DNA from: Planktothrix rubescens CCAP 1459/22 | GTDB taxonomy: Bacteria; Cyanobacteriota; Cyanobacteriia; Cyanobacteriales; Microcoleaceae | Assembly (NCBI GenBank): GCA_904830895.1 | Contig: LR882958.1 | Coordinates: forward strand, 5,041,501-5,105,500 | Reading direction: 5' to 3' | DNA: 64,000 bases | Shown here: in pieces, positions 27,432-35,342 of the stretch | How the letters are laid out: every line of letters starts with the position of its first letter | Numbering within the stretch: position 1 is the stretch's first letter | Notes under the pieces: model-generated | Told to the model about the DNA's origin: nothing | The model's input: the letters and a program-made list of their open reading frames with translations, nothing else | The model's database searches: none | Position numbers and translations under genes: made by a program

Positions 27432-27830
27432 CTACTCCTCCTCGCCATAATCGCTAAATTCCTCCTCATCCGGTTTGCGGTTCTGGGAGAGTTCGTTTAA
27501 TAGATTTAACATTTTGTCACCCCTTTCCAGAGAACGATCTTCAAGGAAAACTACTTCTGGAGTCCGACGCAGACGAACTCGTTGACCTAAAGAAGAACGA
27601 ACATAACCCGTTGCTGATTTTAAGCCTTCCATCGTTTCTCGTCTGGCTTCTTCGGTTCCATAAATACTGACAAAAATTTTGGCGTGTTGGAGGTCGCCAG
27701 AAACATCGACATCGGTAATACTCACCATTCCGATTCCAACCCGGTCATCTTTGATCCCATCCAGTAATATCTGGCTGACCTCCCGTTTAATTTGTGCAGC
27801 CACCCGAGAAACTCGGCGATCTGTAGCCAT
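27432..27830 (-). CDS. rbfA: Ribosome-binding factor A
   Basis: 132 residues, full length for RbfA, a KH-fold protein that binds the 30S subunit and helps 16S rRNA 5' end maturation and cold adaptation. Recognised from [18 protein letters not shown] at the N-terminus, [20 protein letters not shown] in the middle and [20 protein letters not shown]. The acidic C-terminal tail ([12 protein letters not shown]) is a common extension in cyanobacteria. Transcribed toward nagZ; whether they share a transcript is unclear. Confidence 0.93.
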   Translation of the reverse strand: MATDRRVSRVAAQIKREVSQILLDGIKDDRVGIGMVSITDVDVSGDLQHAKIFVSIYGTEEARRETMEGLKSATGYVRSSLGQRVRLRRTPEVVFLEDRSLERGDKMLNLLNELSQNRKPDEEEFSDYGEEE

Positions 27831-27974
27831 AATTACTACCCCTTCAAACGGTCTTGTTCTTCGATAGTCTCAAGTTTAGCGCGGTTATTTATCTTTTTGG
27901 CGACAAAATCCCGATGAATTAAGGGACAAAGCCCCGTGATATCTTACAAGAAAATTAATTTTTATGGTTGATCA

Positions 27975-28196
27975 ATGGAAAAAGAGTTTGAAATCCGGCA
28001 AAAAGTTAGGGTGATAGCGATTCCTCCCTATCTAAAAACAGCAGAACCAATGCCGATTTTACGTCCATCCAGCGTGATTAAACTCGGTGAAATTGGGACT
28101 GTAATTGATAGGCGACCCGGTGGCTATTGGGGAGTTTTATTTCAGGGGGGAGCCTTTTTAATTGATAGCCCGTATATCGAAGGGGTAAAATCCTGA
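27975..28196 (+). CDS. sipA: SipA, NblS-interacting regulatory protein
   Basis: 73 residues, the whole of the DUF3148 SH3-like family. Recognised by VRVIAIPPYLKTAEPMP, LRPSSVIKLGE and RRPGGYWGVLFQGGAFLID. In Synechococcus SipA binds the histidine kinase NblS (Hik33) and modulates high-light and nutrient-stress signalling, including control of RpaB targets. It stands alone between divergent rbfA and a convergent gene. Nothing unusual. Confidence 0.92.
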   Translation: MEKEFEIRQKVRVIAIPPYLKTAEPMPILRPSSVIKLGEIGTVIDRRPGGYWGVLFQGGAFLIDSPYIEGVKS

Positions 28197-28290
28197 ATAG
28201 ATTGTAATTTTAGCCAAAAACTAAAGTGATGCCACCTATTGAATAGATGGCATCGCCAGAATCAAAGGATGATTCTAGTGACTCATGCGC

Positions 28291-29121
28291 TTACCACAAA
28301 CCTCTAACTGGTGGGGGTGGTGGTGGTGGCTGTAGTCGTGGGGGTGGCGGTGGGAGTTGGGGTCGTGGCGCTGGGGGTGCCACTGGGGGTGCGGCTGGGA
28401 AATCTACTTGTTGTAGAGAACACCCGCCTTTCCCAAATTGAGAAGCCTTCTTAAACAGAGAATCGAGATTCCCCGCTAGGCCTTTGACTTTATCAACGGT
28501 CTCGGGAATATTAGCGACATCAACATACATTCCAGGGACAGGATAGTAGCTGACAATATCCAAGAAGGAGAGCTTACCATCGGCACTTAGGGCATTGATT
28601 AGAGCCGCACGGATGGCTTTACCATTAACCGCTTCAGTGCTGTTTGGGATTCCTGGTTTTCCACGATGGGTTCTAATCGTTGTCCCAATGGTATTGGTTA
28701 ACTCTTGACCTTCTGGGGCATAGATAATGCAAGCAAAGGGAACTAAATCAAAGCCGACTTCTAAGGTCATCAGACCGCGAAGGGTATCCGGCTCCATTTT
28801 GGATGCCTTAACGATTTGGCTAATCGTTTTGGTCATTTCCCCGGTTTCAGCAAAATTCTTTAAGTCACTGACTAAAATCGGGACTTGGAAGGGGCCATAA
28901 GTCAGAATTACGCGATTTTCCCCACAGAATACAGTACGATCCGGGTTAGGAAAGTCGGCAATCGCTGAAGGAACTCTGGCATAATCCGATGATGGCGGAC
29001 AGGCGCCAGGGTGGTGAGCTTGGGCTTGGGGAATAGGTACAGCAGCGTTGCTAATGAATGCTCCGGCTAGTACCCCCAAAATCCATTTTGGTTGTAGTCT
29101 TTGAGGTTTTGGTATTTTCAT
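28291..29121 (-). CDS. Exported DUF1400-type protein with polyproline tail
   Basis: 276 residues. A signal peptide (about 1-36, cleaved near QAQAHH) directs export. The middle shows the DUF1400 pattern, VILTYGPFQVPILVSDLKNFAETG, found at the N-terminus of cyanobacterial predicted alpha/beta hydrolases; here no hydrolase domain follows. The last 40 residues are a polyproline-rich tract (PPPPPR and similar) encoded by a GGTGG-rich tract on the plus strand. Possibly a periplasmic or cell-wall protein. The function is unknown. Confidence 0.7.
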   Translation of the reverse strand: MKIPKPQRLQPKWILGVLAGAFISNAAVPIPQAQAHHPGACPPSSDYARVPSAIADFPNPDRTVFCGENRVILTYGPFQVPILVSDLKNFAETGEMTKTISQIVKASKMEPDTLRGLMTLEVGFDLVPFACIIYAPEGQELTNTIGTTIRTHRGKPGIPNSTEAVNGKAIRAALINALSADGKLSFLDIVSYYPVPGMYVDVANIPETVDKVKGLAGNLDSLFKKASQFGKGGCSLQQVDFPAAPPVAPPAPRPQLPPPPPRLQPPPPPPPVRGLW

Positions 29122-29345
29122 CGCTTAAAAGAGATAGTCAAATATCCCACTAGACGCTAAAAACAACGACGGGAAAAACCCAGTATTGCAATTGCGCTTA
29201 CTTTCGTGTTTTGACTTAATAGCTTAAAGGGTGTTGCTCAGTTTCACAAGGGCAAAGTCGAACTTTTTATCAAAAATTGGGAATCGGACATCGAAAATCC
29301 TTTGTGGGTGGGGGGTGTAGGCAACAAGAAAGTTAATTCACCAGA

Positions 29346-30242
29346 TCACTTGGGTAACAAAATTAATAGGGATTTCAGAGCTTGCAGTGCTAACAGCAGG
29401 ACAACTGTACCTGCCATCAGAATTGTCGCAGGAACTAAAACAGATTGTAGACGACGCAGGGTTTGTTCAAGTTCCTCCTCATAGTAATTGGTTAGTTTTT
29501 GCAGGGCCAAATCTAATTGTCCTGTGACTTCCCCCGTGCGTAACATTTGCAGGGCGACCGCAGGTAAACGACCTTCTAGGCTTTGACTTAGGGTTTTTTC
29601 GGCGGGAATTTGGCCTAATGCAATAGTAATAGTAGCTTTCATTTCCGATTTAGGAATATGGGAGCGAATCAGTTCTAATCCAGCTAATAGGGACATCCCA
29701 CAACTCAAGGGTAATTTTAATTCTCCCAAATACAACATCATCCGGGCGGTGGAAATTTTTTTAATTATTGATAGCCGAGGCAAAATTTTAGGAATAGCTA
29801 ATATAATGATTGCGAAAATTCCTAATACTAAAAACCACCCTCTACCCGATAAACCTGATAAGTAACAAAGGGTGAGAATCAACAGGATAATACTAATTCC
29901 CGTAGCAATTGCCGCAATGGTTACAGACCGATACAGATTTTGATGACGTGCTTTTCGTTCTTCAATTTCGGAAATTCGATAGCAAATTTCGGGTAACATT
30001 CCTTGGGATTCTCCCAGGGAAATTAAACCAATTGTCCAACGATCAAAATATCTGGACGCCAAAGCCAAAGCAGAAGCTAAATCAGCCCCCCTTGATGTGG
30101 CTGCGGTCATTTTGTTGAGATAGCGTCCGAGTTGCGGGTAGCTATCTTTCCCCACCAACGTTAAGCTCTGTTCTACAGTTAAACCAGAGTTTAACAAGGT
30201 TGCTAATTGAAAGAAAAAAAGAGCCTTTTCGCGGGGATTCAT
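29346..30242 (-). CDS. Type II secretion/type IV pilus F-family inner-membrane protein (PilC/GspF-like, short)
   Basis: About 298 residues from ATG 30242; an in-frame TTG at 30320 would add 26. Two F domains are present, FFFQLATLLNSGLTVEQSL... (about 10-100) and MLYLGELKLPLSCGMSLLAGLEL... (about 170-280), each followed by membrane helices. PilC/GspF proteins are usually near 400 residues, so this one lacks the N-terminal cytosolic part. No pilB or pilT is adjacent. The upstream region is a repeat array (30330-30541), and a TPR gene lies beyond. It is probably an accessory paralogue of PilC. Confidence 0.75.
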   Translation of the reverse strand: MNPREKALFFFQLATLLNSGLTVEQSLTLVGKDSYPQLGRYLNKMTAATSRGADLASALALASRYFDRWTIGLISLGESQGMLPEICYRISEIEERKARHQNLYRSVTIAAIATGISIILLILTLCYLSGLSGRGWFLVLGIFAIIILAIPKILPRLSIIKKISTARMMLYLGELKLPLSCGMSLLAGLELIRSHIPKSEMKATITIALGQIPAEKTLSQSLEGRLPAVALQMLRTGEVTGQLDLALQKLTNYYEEELEQTLRRLQSVLVPATILMAGTVVLLLALQALKSLLILLPK

Positions 30243-30329
30243 TCGGGAACTGGGTATTACTGCATTAGGCAGAGGTTGGACTGAATGCTCTATTTTGGCA
30301 AAAAGGAACCCCAGAATCAAGAGGTTATC

Positions 30330-30541
30330 GTAGTAAGCCCTTCAGGGCTATTTTTCCCCAATTGAGTTAAGAGGTATTAACCCAACGTAGTAAGCCCTTC
30401 AGAGCTATCTTTTCTCAATTGAGTTAAGAGGTATTAACCCAACGTAGTAAGCCCTTCAGAGCTATCTTTTCTCAATTGAGTTAAGAGAGCCCTGAAGGGC
30501 TCACTACGGGGTTAAGAGAGCCCTTCAGGGCTCACTACGGG
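30330..30541. repeat. 57-bp tandem repeat array plus inverted copies
   Basis: Three direct copies of a 57-bp unit begin at 30330, 30387 and 30444, each starting GTAGTAAGCCCTTCAG and ending near TTAACCCAAC. They are followed by two inverted copies of the same core (AGAGCCCTGAAGGGCTCACTACG, 30486-30541). The core palindrome AGCCCTTCAGGGCT also occurs singly at 18365-18390 and 49591-49612. It forms strong hairpins between the TPR gene and the PilC-like gene. Confidence 0.85.
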
Positions 30542-30543
30542 AG

Positions 30544-32238
30544 TTAGTTTGGATTATTTTTTAACTTCAAATTCACTCGATTTCGATGAATAACTGCTTC
30601 GGCAGAATTAGGTTGCATTTCTAATGCTACACCATAGGAACGGTTAGCATCCTGATAGCAATTCATCTGTTCAAAGGTCATACCTCGACGAATCCAGGCC
30701 GCATAATAATCGGGTTTTCTTTGAATAATTTTATCATAAACAGTTAACGCATCTTGATAGCGTTGGGCTGATTCTAATGCTAATCCCCACTGTAACCAAG
30801 TCCCATAGGAATCGGGCCAAATTTTAACAGCTTGATTAAAGGCTTCTGCTGCTTCTAAATGCTTTTGAACCGCTTCTAGGGTTTTTCCTAAATGTAACCA
30901 GGCTTCAAAATTATTCGGTTGCACCCGAATCACTTTTTTATAAGCAATAATCGCCTCATCATAACGTTCTAATTTTTCTAAGGCTTCTCCCCGTTGGAGT
31001 CCGGATTTTGTAGCTAATTCCGTATCTTCTGTGGTCATTTGTACCACTTTATCATAGGCAATTAAGGCTTCTTCAAATCGATCTAATTTTTCTAAGGCTT
31101 CTCCCCGACAATTCCAAGCATCCATGAAATCCGGTTGAATTTGCAAGGCATTATCATAGGCAATAATTGCTTCTTGATATTGTTTTAATTCACACAGGGC
31201 TTTACCTCGACCTAACCAAGCTTCGGGAAAATTAGAGTTTAATTGAGTGGCTTTATCAAAAGATGCGATCGCCGATTGATATTGTTTTAATTCTAATAAA
31301 TTTTGAGCACGACTAATCCAAATGGCAGCTAAATTAGGATTGATTTGTAAGGCTTGATTTAAGCAGGTTAAGGCTTCTTGATGCTGTTGACTATTTAACA
31401 AAGCCATGCCTTTATAAAACCAAACTTCATAATCCTGGGGTTGTAGTTGAATTACGGTATCATAGGAGATAATCGCTTCTTGATAACGTCGTAATTTTTG
31501 TAATGAAATTCCTCGATTAAACCAGGCTTGATAACTTTTGGGTTGTAGTTTAATCGCTTGGTCATAGGATGTAATAGCCTCAGAATATTTTTGTTGACTT
31601 AATAACATTTCACCTCGATTAAACCAGGCTTCATAATTAGCAGGTTGCAGTTGAATTGAACGATCATAAGAAGCCACGGCATCGCTATAACGTTCTTCAT
31701 TCATTAAAGCATTGCCTTGATGATACCAAATAGCAGAAACATTCGGTTTAATTTCAATTGCTCGCTTATAAGAAGCCGATGCTGCTTTATATTGTAATAA
31801 CGTTTCTAATGCCAAGCCACGTTCATACCAAGATTCAAAATTTTCGGGTTCAATAGTAATAGCTTTATCAAAGGATGCAACTGCTTCTTCAAATCGTTCT
31901 AATTTGGCTAAAGCAATACCTCGAAATGTCCAAGCCCAATAATCTTCGGGTTTAATTTTAATGGCTCGGTCATAGGAAGCTAGGGCATCTTTATATTGTT
32001 TTAATTTGCGTAAACTATTACCCCGTCGTAACCAGGCGGAATACCAATTAGGTTTAAGATTAACAGCTTGATCATAACGTTGAAAGGCTAATTCATAGCG
32101 TCCTAATTTATAGAAGCGATTGCCTTGATTATATTCAGGCCATGCTTTCAAAATGCCTAAAAATCCTAATCCCGAAGTGGGGGGAGTTTGTGGGGGGGTT
32201 TCCAGAGGAAATAAGGAGGAGGTTAATTCTTCCGACAT
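30544..32238 (-). CDS. TPR-repeat protein
   Basis: 564 residues made of about 14-15 tetratricopeptide repeats of 34 residues, each with the pattern W-x2-RG-x-L-x3-x-Y-x2-A-x2-SYD-A. Examples are AWLRRGNSLRKLKQYKDALA and AWTFRGIALAKLERFEEAVA. TPR arrays form a superhelix that binds other proteins. There is no catalytic domain and no obvious membrane anchor or signal peptide. Partner unknown. The repeats have diverged, unlike the WD40 blades at 40929-42646, so this is an old array. Confidence 0.85.
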   Translation of the reverse strand: MSEELTSSLFPLETPPQTPPTSGLGFLGILKAWPEYNQGNRFYKLGRYELAFQRYDQAVNLKPNWYSAWLRRGNSLRKLKQYKDALASYDRAIKIKPEDYWAWTFRGIALAKLERFEEAVASFDKAITIEPENFESWYERGLALETLLQYKAASASYKRAIEIKPNVSAIWYHQGNALMNEERYSDAVASYDRSIQLQPANYEAWFNRGEMLLSQQKYSEAITSYDQAIKLQPKSYQAWFNRGISLQKLRRYQEAIISYDTVIQLQPQDYEVWFYKGMALLNSQQHQEALTCLNQALQINPNLAAIWISRAQNLLELKQYQSAIASFDKATQLNSNFPEAWLGRGKALCELKQYQEAIIAYDNALQIQPDFMDAWNCRGEALEKLDRFEEALIAYDKVVQMTTEDTELATKSGLQRGEALEKLERYDEAIIAYKKVIRVQPNNFEAWLHLGKTLEAVQKHLEAAEAFNQAVKIWPDSYGTWLQWGLALESAQRYQDALTVYDKIIQRKPDYYAAWIRRGMTFEQMNCYQDANRSYGVALEMQPNSAEAVIHRNRVNLKLKNNPN

Positions 32239-32757
32239 GGGATGGTTGACTCCTGACCATTGAGTGCTGATATCAATTCTACTAGGGTTCTAGTCTGACT
32301 GTTGCAATGTTTGGTTATAGCGGGGAATAGGGAATAGCCCCCCCAAACCCCCCGTACACGGGGGGCTAGGGGGGAGGGAACACCGGAACACCGTAGGAAA
32401 AGATTTTTGGTGTTTGGGTTTGCTGCATCAGTCTATGTCCTAACTGCCTTGGTGACTGCCTCATATCAAATTTTAATCATTTTGTCAAGCTCTAAGCAGT
32501 AATTTTATATTTGTATTTATTATAATAAAAATTTTTAATTTCAATAAAACTTATGAGAAAACTCTGTAGATTTAGGGCATCATGATCACAGAAGGGGGCA
32601 AACCTTTACTAAGGACTTGATTCTGGCCAGATATCTCGTTGCTTAGGCTTTGAAACCTTTAATCTCTGTAGTGGACTTATATATCTTTTACGGGAACTTA
32701 CAACAATATTTCGTAGACACTACATAAGCGGTTGCCCACGTTTGGTTTTTATTCCAA
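32239..32757. other. 519-bp intergenic region with palindromic element
   Basis: Divergent region between the TPR gene and the Mo_nitro_C gene. The left half holds the C/G palindromic element (separate entry, 32336-32393). The right half has AT-rich stretches (TTTATTTATTATAATAAAAA near 32512) and a possible -10-like TATATA near 32669 that could serve the gene at 32758. No coding frame or RNA gene was recognised. Confidence 0.45.
32336..32393. repeat. C/G-rich palindromic element, copy 2 (inverted relative to copy 1)
   Basis: AGCCCCCCCAAACCCCCCGT then the complementary half, with GAGGGAACACCGGAACACCG after it. This is the reverse complement of the element at 14693-14752, including the flanking TTCCGGTGTTCCCTC, with one central base changed (GTACAC against GTGCAC). 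Confidence 0.75.
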
Positions 32758-33135
32758 ATGAAAACAATAAATAAGGTTAATGCTACCATGTCCCACCTGA
32801 CTTTTCTGATTCGCGGCATAACTGGTGTTGAATCCTCTCCGGCATCCCAGTCTAGCCCTTTCCACCCACAACGTCGATTTACACCCCTACGTCCAGTTCG
32901 CCATTGGTTAGAAAGCATTAAAATCCAAGACCCCCAGTTTGCCCACCGTTTGTGTCAACTGATTCCCTCTCAATGTCCATTTGAACGAGATATTAAAGTA
33001 TTAGGTCGTGTGATTTTGCATATTCCACCTTTATGTAAACTCAACCCTTTTTATGAAGAATTAGTCTATCTCCGCTTTCAAGCATTGTGTTATTTGGCGG
33101 ATGAATGTGGAGAAGATATTTCGGCCTATTGTTAG
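32758..33135 (+). CDS. Mo-dependent nitrogenase C-terminal domain-like protein
   Basis: 125 residues (ATG 32758, with a second in-frame ATG at 32788). The C-terminal half, around RVILHIPPLCKLNPFYEELV and LRFQALCYLADECGED, matches the small cyanobacterial family named for similarity to the end of a Mo-nitrogenase-associated protein. It occurs in non-fixing cyanobacteria, so it is not evidence for nitrogen fixation. Five or so cysteines are spread through it. Function unknown. A strong terminator follows at 33140. Confidence 0.75.
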   Translation: MKTINKVNATMSHLTFLIRGITGVESSPASQSSPFHPQRRFTPLRPVRHWLESIKIQDPQFAHRLCQLIPSQCPFERDIKVLGRVILHIPPLCKLNPFYEELVYLRFQALCYLADECGEDISAYC

Positions 33136-33139
33136 AATA

Positions 33140-33184
33140 GTTGACGGTTGATTGTTAACAGTTAACCGTCAACCTCTTTTTTAT
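33140..33184 (+). terminator. Terminator hairpin between convergent genes
   Basis: Perfect 10-bp stem GTTGACGGTT (33140-33149) and AACCGTCAAC (33164-33173), with further internal pairing of TTAAC/GTTAA, followed by CTCTTTTTTATTTTT. It ends the plus-strand gene and overlaps the end of the minus-strand gene at 33181. Confidence 0.8.
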
Positions 33185-33534
33185 TTTTCAACTAACCATT
33201 GACCGGAAAAAATACTTTTAACCGCTAGGGAAATACGCTGTAAATCTTCTTGTAATAATGGTGGCCATTCAACGCCTCGGTTACGACCCGCAGCAAATTG
33301 TTGCTGACTTTCCATGACTAACTGATGTAGGGCTAAGACTAAAATTTTCTCAAATTTTGAATTATCTTTTAAGCTATCATAAGCAATTTTTAAGGATAAT
33401 AAAATAGAGGTGACTTGACCCGGAATGGGGGGATGACCCTGTTTCAAGCGGATTAAAAACGCATCTGGGTTTTTTTGGGTTTCTAATGCCATGCCTTGGT
33501 CAATTAAGAAGTTATAGGCTGTTTTGTAGTCCAT
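33181..33534 (-). CDS. Conserved cyanobacterial hypothetical protein
   Basis: 117 residues from ATG 33534 (MDYKTAYNFLIDQG). The frame stays open a further 32 codons upstream, but that part is encoded by the dispersed ACCACAAAGACACGAAG repeat, so I reject the longer start. Conserved-looking segments are RLKQGHPPIPGQVTSILLSLK and GVEWPPLLQEDLQRISLAVKSIFSG. Homologues are sometimes labelled dethiobiotin synthetase, but no Walker motif or other feature of that enzyme is present, so that name is not supported. Confidence 0.7.
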   Translation of the reverse strand: MDYKTAYNFLIDQGMALETQKNPDAFLIRLKQGHPPIPGQVTSILLSLKIAYDSLKDNSKFEKILVLALHQLVMESQQQFAAGRNRGVEWPPLLQEDLQRISLAVKSIFSGQWLVEK

Positions 33535-33591
33535 TGCAATTAATTTGTTAAGTTGTCTACAGTCAAATTCTATAGCAATAAAGCGTAATTT

Positions 33592-33620
33592 AACCACAAA
33601 GACACGAAGACACAAAGAAG
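33592..33620. repeat. ACCACAAAGACACGAAGACAC dispersed repeat, copy 2
   Basis: AACCACAAAGACACGAAGAC recurs here as at 11711-11740, just upstream of the hypothetical gene ending at 33181. Confidence 0.6.
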
Positions 33621-33687
33621 TTATAAACAATCATTTGCTTATTGATATAATGGGGGATGGGCAATAATATTATATTTCATAAAATGA

Positions 33688-35274
33688 TTATAAAAACAGA
33701 ATTGGGGATTGGAGATGAGAACTATAACTTCCCTGAATTTTGACTGTAGATTCAGCTAAACGTAGTGTTAAGGATAGACGTACTTTACCACTAATATTAC
33801 ATATAGAACGATGAATTAAATCATCGGTAAAAAAGATAAATTCTCCGGGTTTTAAAATTACTGGTAAGGCGGATTTTTCGATTTCTGTTTTAACTTCAAA
33901 AAAAGGATTTCCACTAAAAGGATCATTCATTTTTACAGGACATAAATTATGGTATTTTTTCGGTAAATATTCAAAACCATTTCCGGCATTGACTTCGGTT
34001 AAAGCAATATAAACATTAATTGTTTTTCCGGTTTTTGTTAATAATTGAGGATAATGATCTTGATGCCAAAGGGGAATTAACTGTTTTGCTGGATAATTAA
34101 CCCATAATTCTGAACGCCAAAGAAAGGGCGATTCTCCTAAATATTCCCTGGCTTTTTCTAGTAAATATTGATTTTTACATAGTTCTAAAATTACGGGGGA
34201 ATCTAAGTGTCTTTCCATATTAAATTGTCTTTTATATCCTTGAATTAATAATAATATTAATGAACCAAAATCTGCTTTTTTTATAAATTGATAACTATTA
34301 GAAAATACATGAATTGGAGAACGGGGTAAAACAGTTGTAAAGATCTGTTTTTGAATGTTTTGCAGTTCGGTTTCAGTTAAGTTTAAAGAATAGGGCCCCC
34401 AGATACCGTCCTCTGAATTATAAATAGTTGGGGTTTGGGAAATAGGGTTAGATAGTCCTGTCCAGAATAAACTCTTTTGCCATAATTCCTGGGCTAAATG
34501 ATCATTTTTCGCCAAATCTGTTAAAGGGATATGTTGAAAATTTCGGTTTAAAAATTCACCATTGATTAATTTATATTCGGGGTTAGTTAAAAATTTAATA
34601 ATATTACGACTAATGGTTTGAGGAGAGTTTCCAATCTTTAAAAACTGGCTTAAACGATGGGATAGACTAATATTAGATTGGACAAAACCCGGATGTAAGG
34701 CATTAATTCTGACAGAGGTTTGATTTAATTCATTTTGCAGAAGATATCGCATTAATAATAATAAACAAACTTTAGAATCAGCATATAATTTGAGAAAGTT
34801 AAAGGGGGTTTTTTGTATCCATAATTTCCAGCCTAGATTTTTTGACCATAAAGCCATATCGGAAGCTATAAATAAAATTTGACTTGCTGCTGATGCTTTG
34901 AGTTTATCTAAGAGTAAATAAGTTAGTAAAAAATGCCCTAAATAATTAGTTCCCCAAATTAGTTCAAATCCTTCTTGAGTAGTTCCAGATTGATTAAAAA
35001 TTCCAGCATTATTAATTAATATATTTAAAGGAAGTTGACGTTCTAAGAATAAATTAACACAGGCACGAATTGAATCTAAAGAGGCTAAATCTAAAGGCAA
35101 AAATTCAACTTTTCCTTGATTGGTTTGTGCTATAATATAATTAATTGCTTGCTGGGCTTTTTGTTCAGAACGACAGGCAATAAAAACATGGTTTCCCTGT
35201 TTTACGAGTTCTAATGCCGTCATTAAACCGATGCCAGAAGTTCCCCCTGTGACTAGACAAATTTGTGGGTTCAT
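33688..35274 (-). CDS. Fusion of short-chain dehydrogenase and phytanoyl-CoA dioxygenase-like domain
   Basis: 528 residues. The N-terminal half (about 1-250) is an SDR of the retinol dehydrogenase/protochlorophyllide reductase-like kind: TGGTSGIG at 9-16, NNAG at 88-91, Ser138 in FIASD and Tyr164-x3-Lys168. The C-terminal half (about 290-528) carries the iron and 2-oxoglutarate ligands of the PhyH family: HQD at 404-406, His488 in DLIHRS and Arg499. Both active sites look intact, so an NAD(P)-linked redox step joined to a hydroxylation is possible. The substrate is unknown. It lies 68 bp downstream of guaA with a hairpin repeat between. Confidence 0.82.
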   Translation of the reverse strand: MNPQICLVTGGTSGIGLMTALELVKQGNHVFIACRSEQKAQQAINYIIAQTNQGKVEFLPLDLASLDSIRACVNLFLERQLPLNILINNAGIFNQSGTTQEGFELIWGTNYLGHFLLTYLLLDKLKASAASQILFIASDMALWSKNLGWKLWIQKTPFNFLKLYADSKVCLLLLMRYLLQNELNQTSVRINALHPGFVQSNISLSHRLSQFLKIGNSPQTISRNIIKFLTNPEYKLINGEFLNRNFQHIPLTDLAKNDHLAQELWQKSLFWTGLSNPISQTPTIYNSEDGIWGPYSLNLTETELQNIQKQIFTTVLPRSPIHVFSNSYQFIKKADFGSLILLLIQGYKRQFNMERHLDSPVILELCKNQYLLEKAREYLGESPFLWRSELWVNYPAKQLIPLWHQDHYPQLLTKTGKTINVYIALTEVNAGNGFEYLPKKYHNLCPVKMNDPFSGNPFFEVKTEIEKSALPVILKPGEFIFFTDDLIHRSICNISGKVRLSLTLRLAESTVKIQGSYSSHLQSPILFL

Positions 35275-35302
35275 ATCAAATGTTATTCAATAACAATAAA
35301 TA

Positions 35303-35330
35303 AGAGAGACGCGCCGTGGCACGTCTCTAC
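35303..35330. repeat. AGAGACG...CGTCTCT hairpin repeat
   Basis: Inverted repeat AGAGACG / CGTCTCT around a GC-rich loop, followed on the plus strand by ACGGGG. It is related to the perfect palindrome at 50398-50425. On the minus strand it sits between guaA and the SDR fusion gene and may act as a transcript hairpin. Confidence 0.6.
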
Positions 35331-35342
35331 GGGGGGTTTATT

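Noticed and set aside
30330-30541. CRISPR-like array
   Set aside because: Units are contiguous 57-bp tandem repeats with no unique spacers, and no cas genes are nearby.
32758-33135. Evidence of nitrogen fixation
   Set aside because: Only the small nitrogenase-named domain is present; homologues occur in non-fixing cyanobacteria and no nif genes are seen.
33181-33534. Dethiobiotin synthetase annotation
   Set aside because: No P-loop or other BioD feature in 117 residues; kept as hypothetical.
33535-33630. N-terminal extension of the hypothetical protein ending at 33181
   Set aside because: Encoded in part by a dispersed repeat (MFITSLCLRVFVVK); ATG 33534 is the better start.
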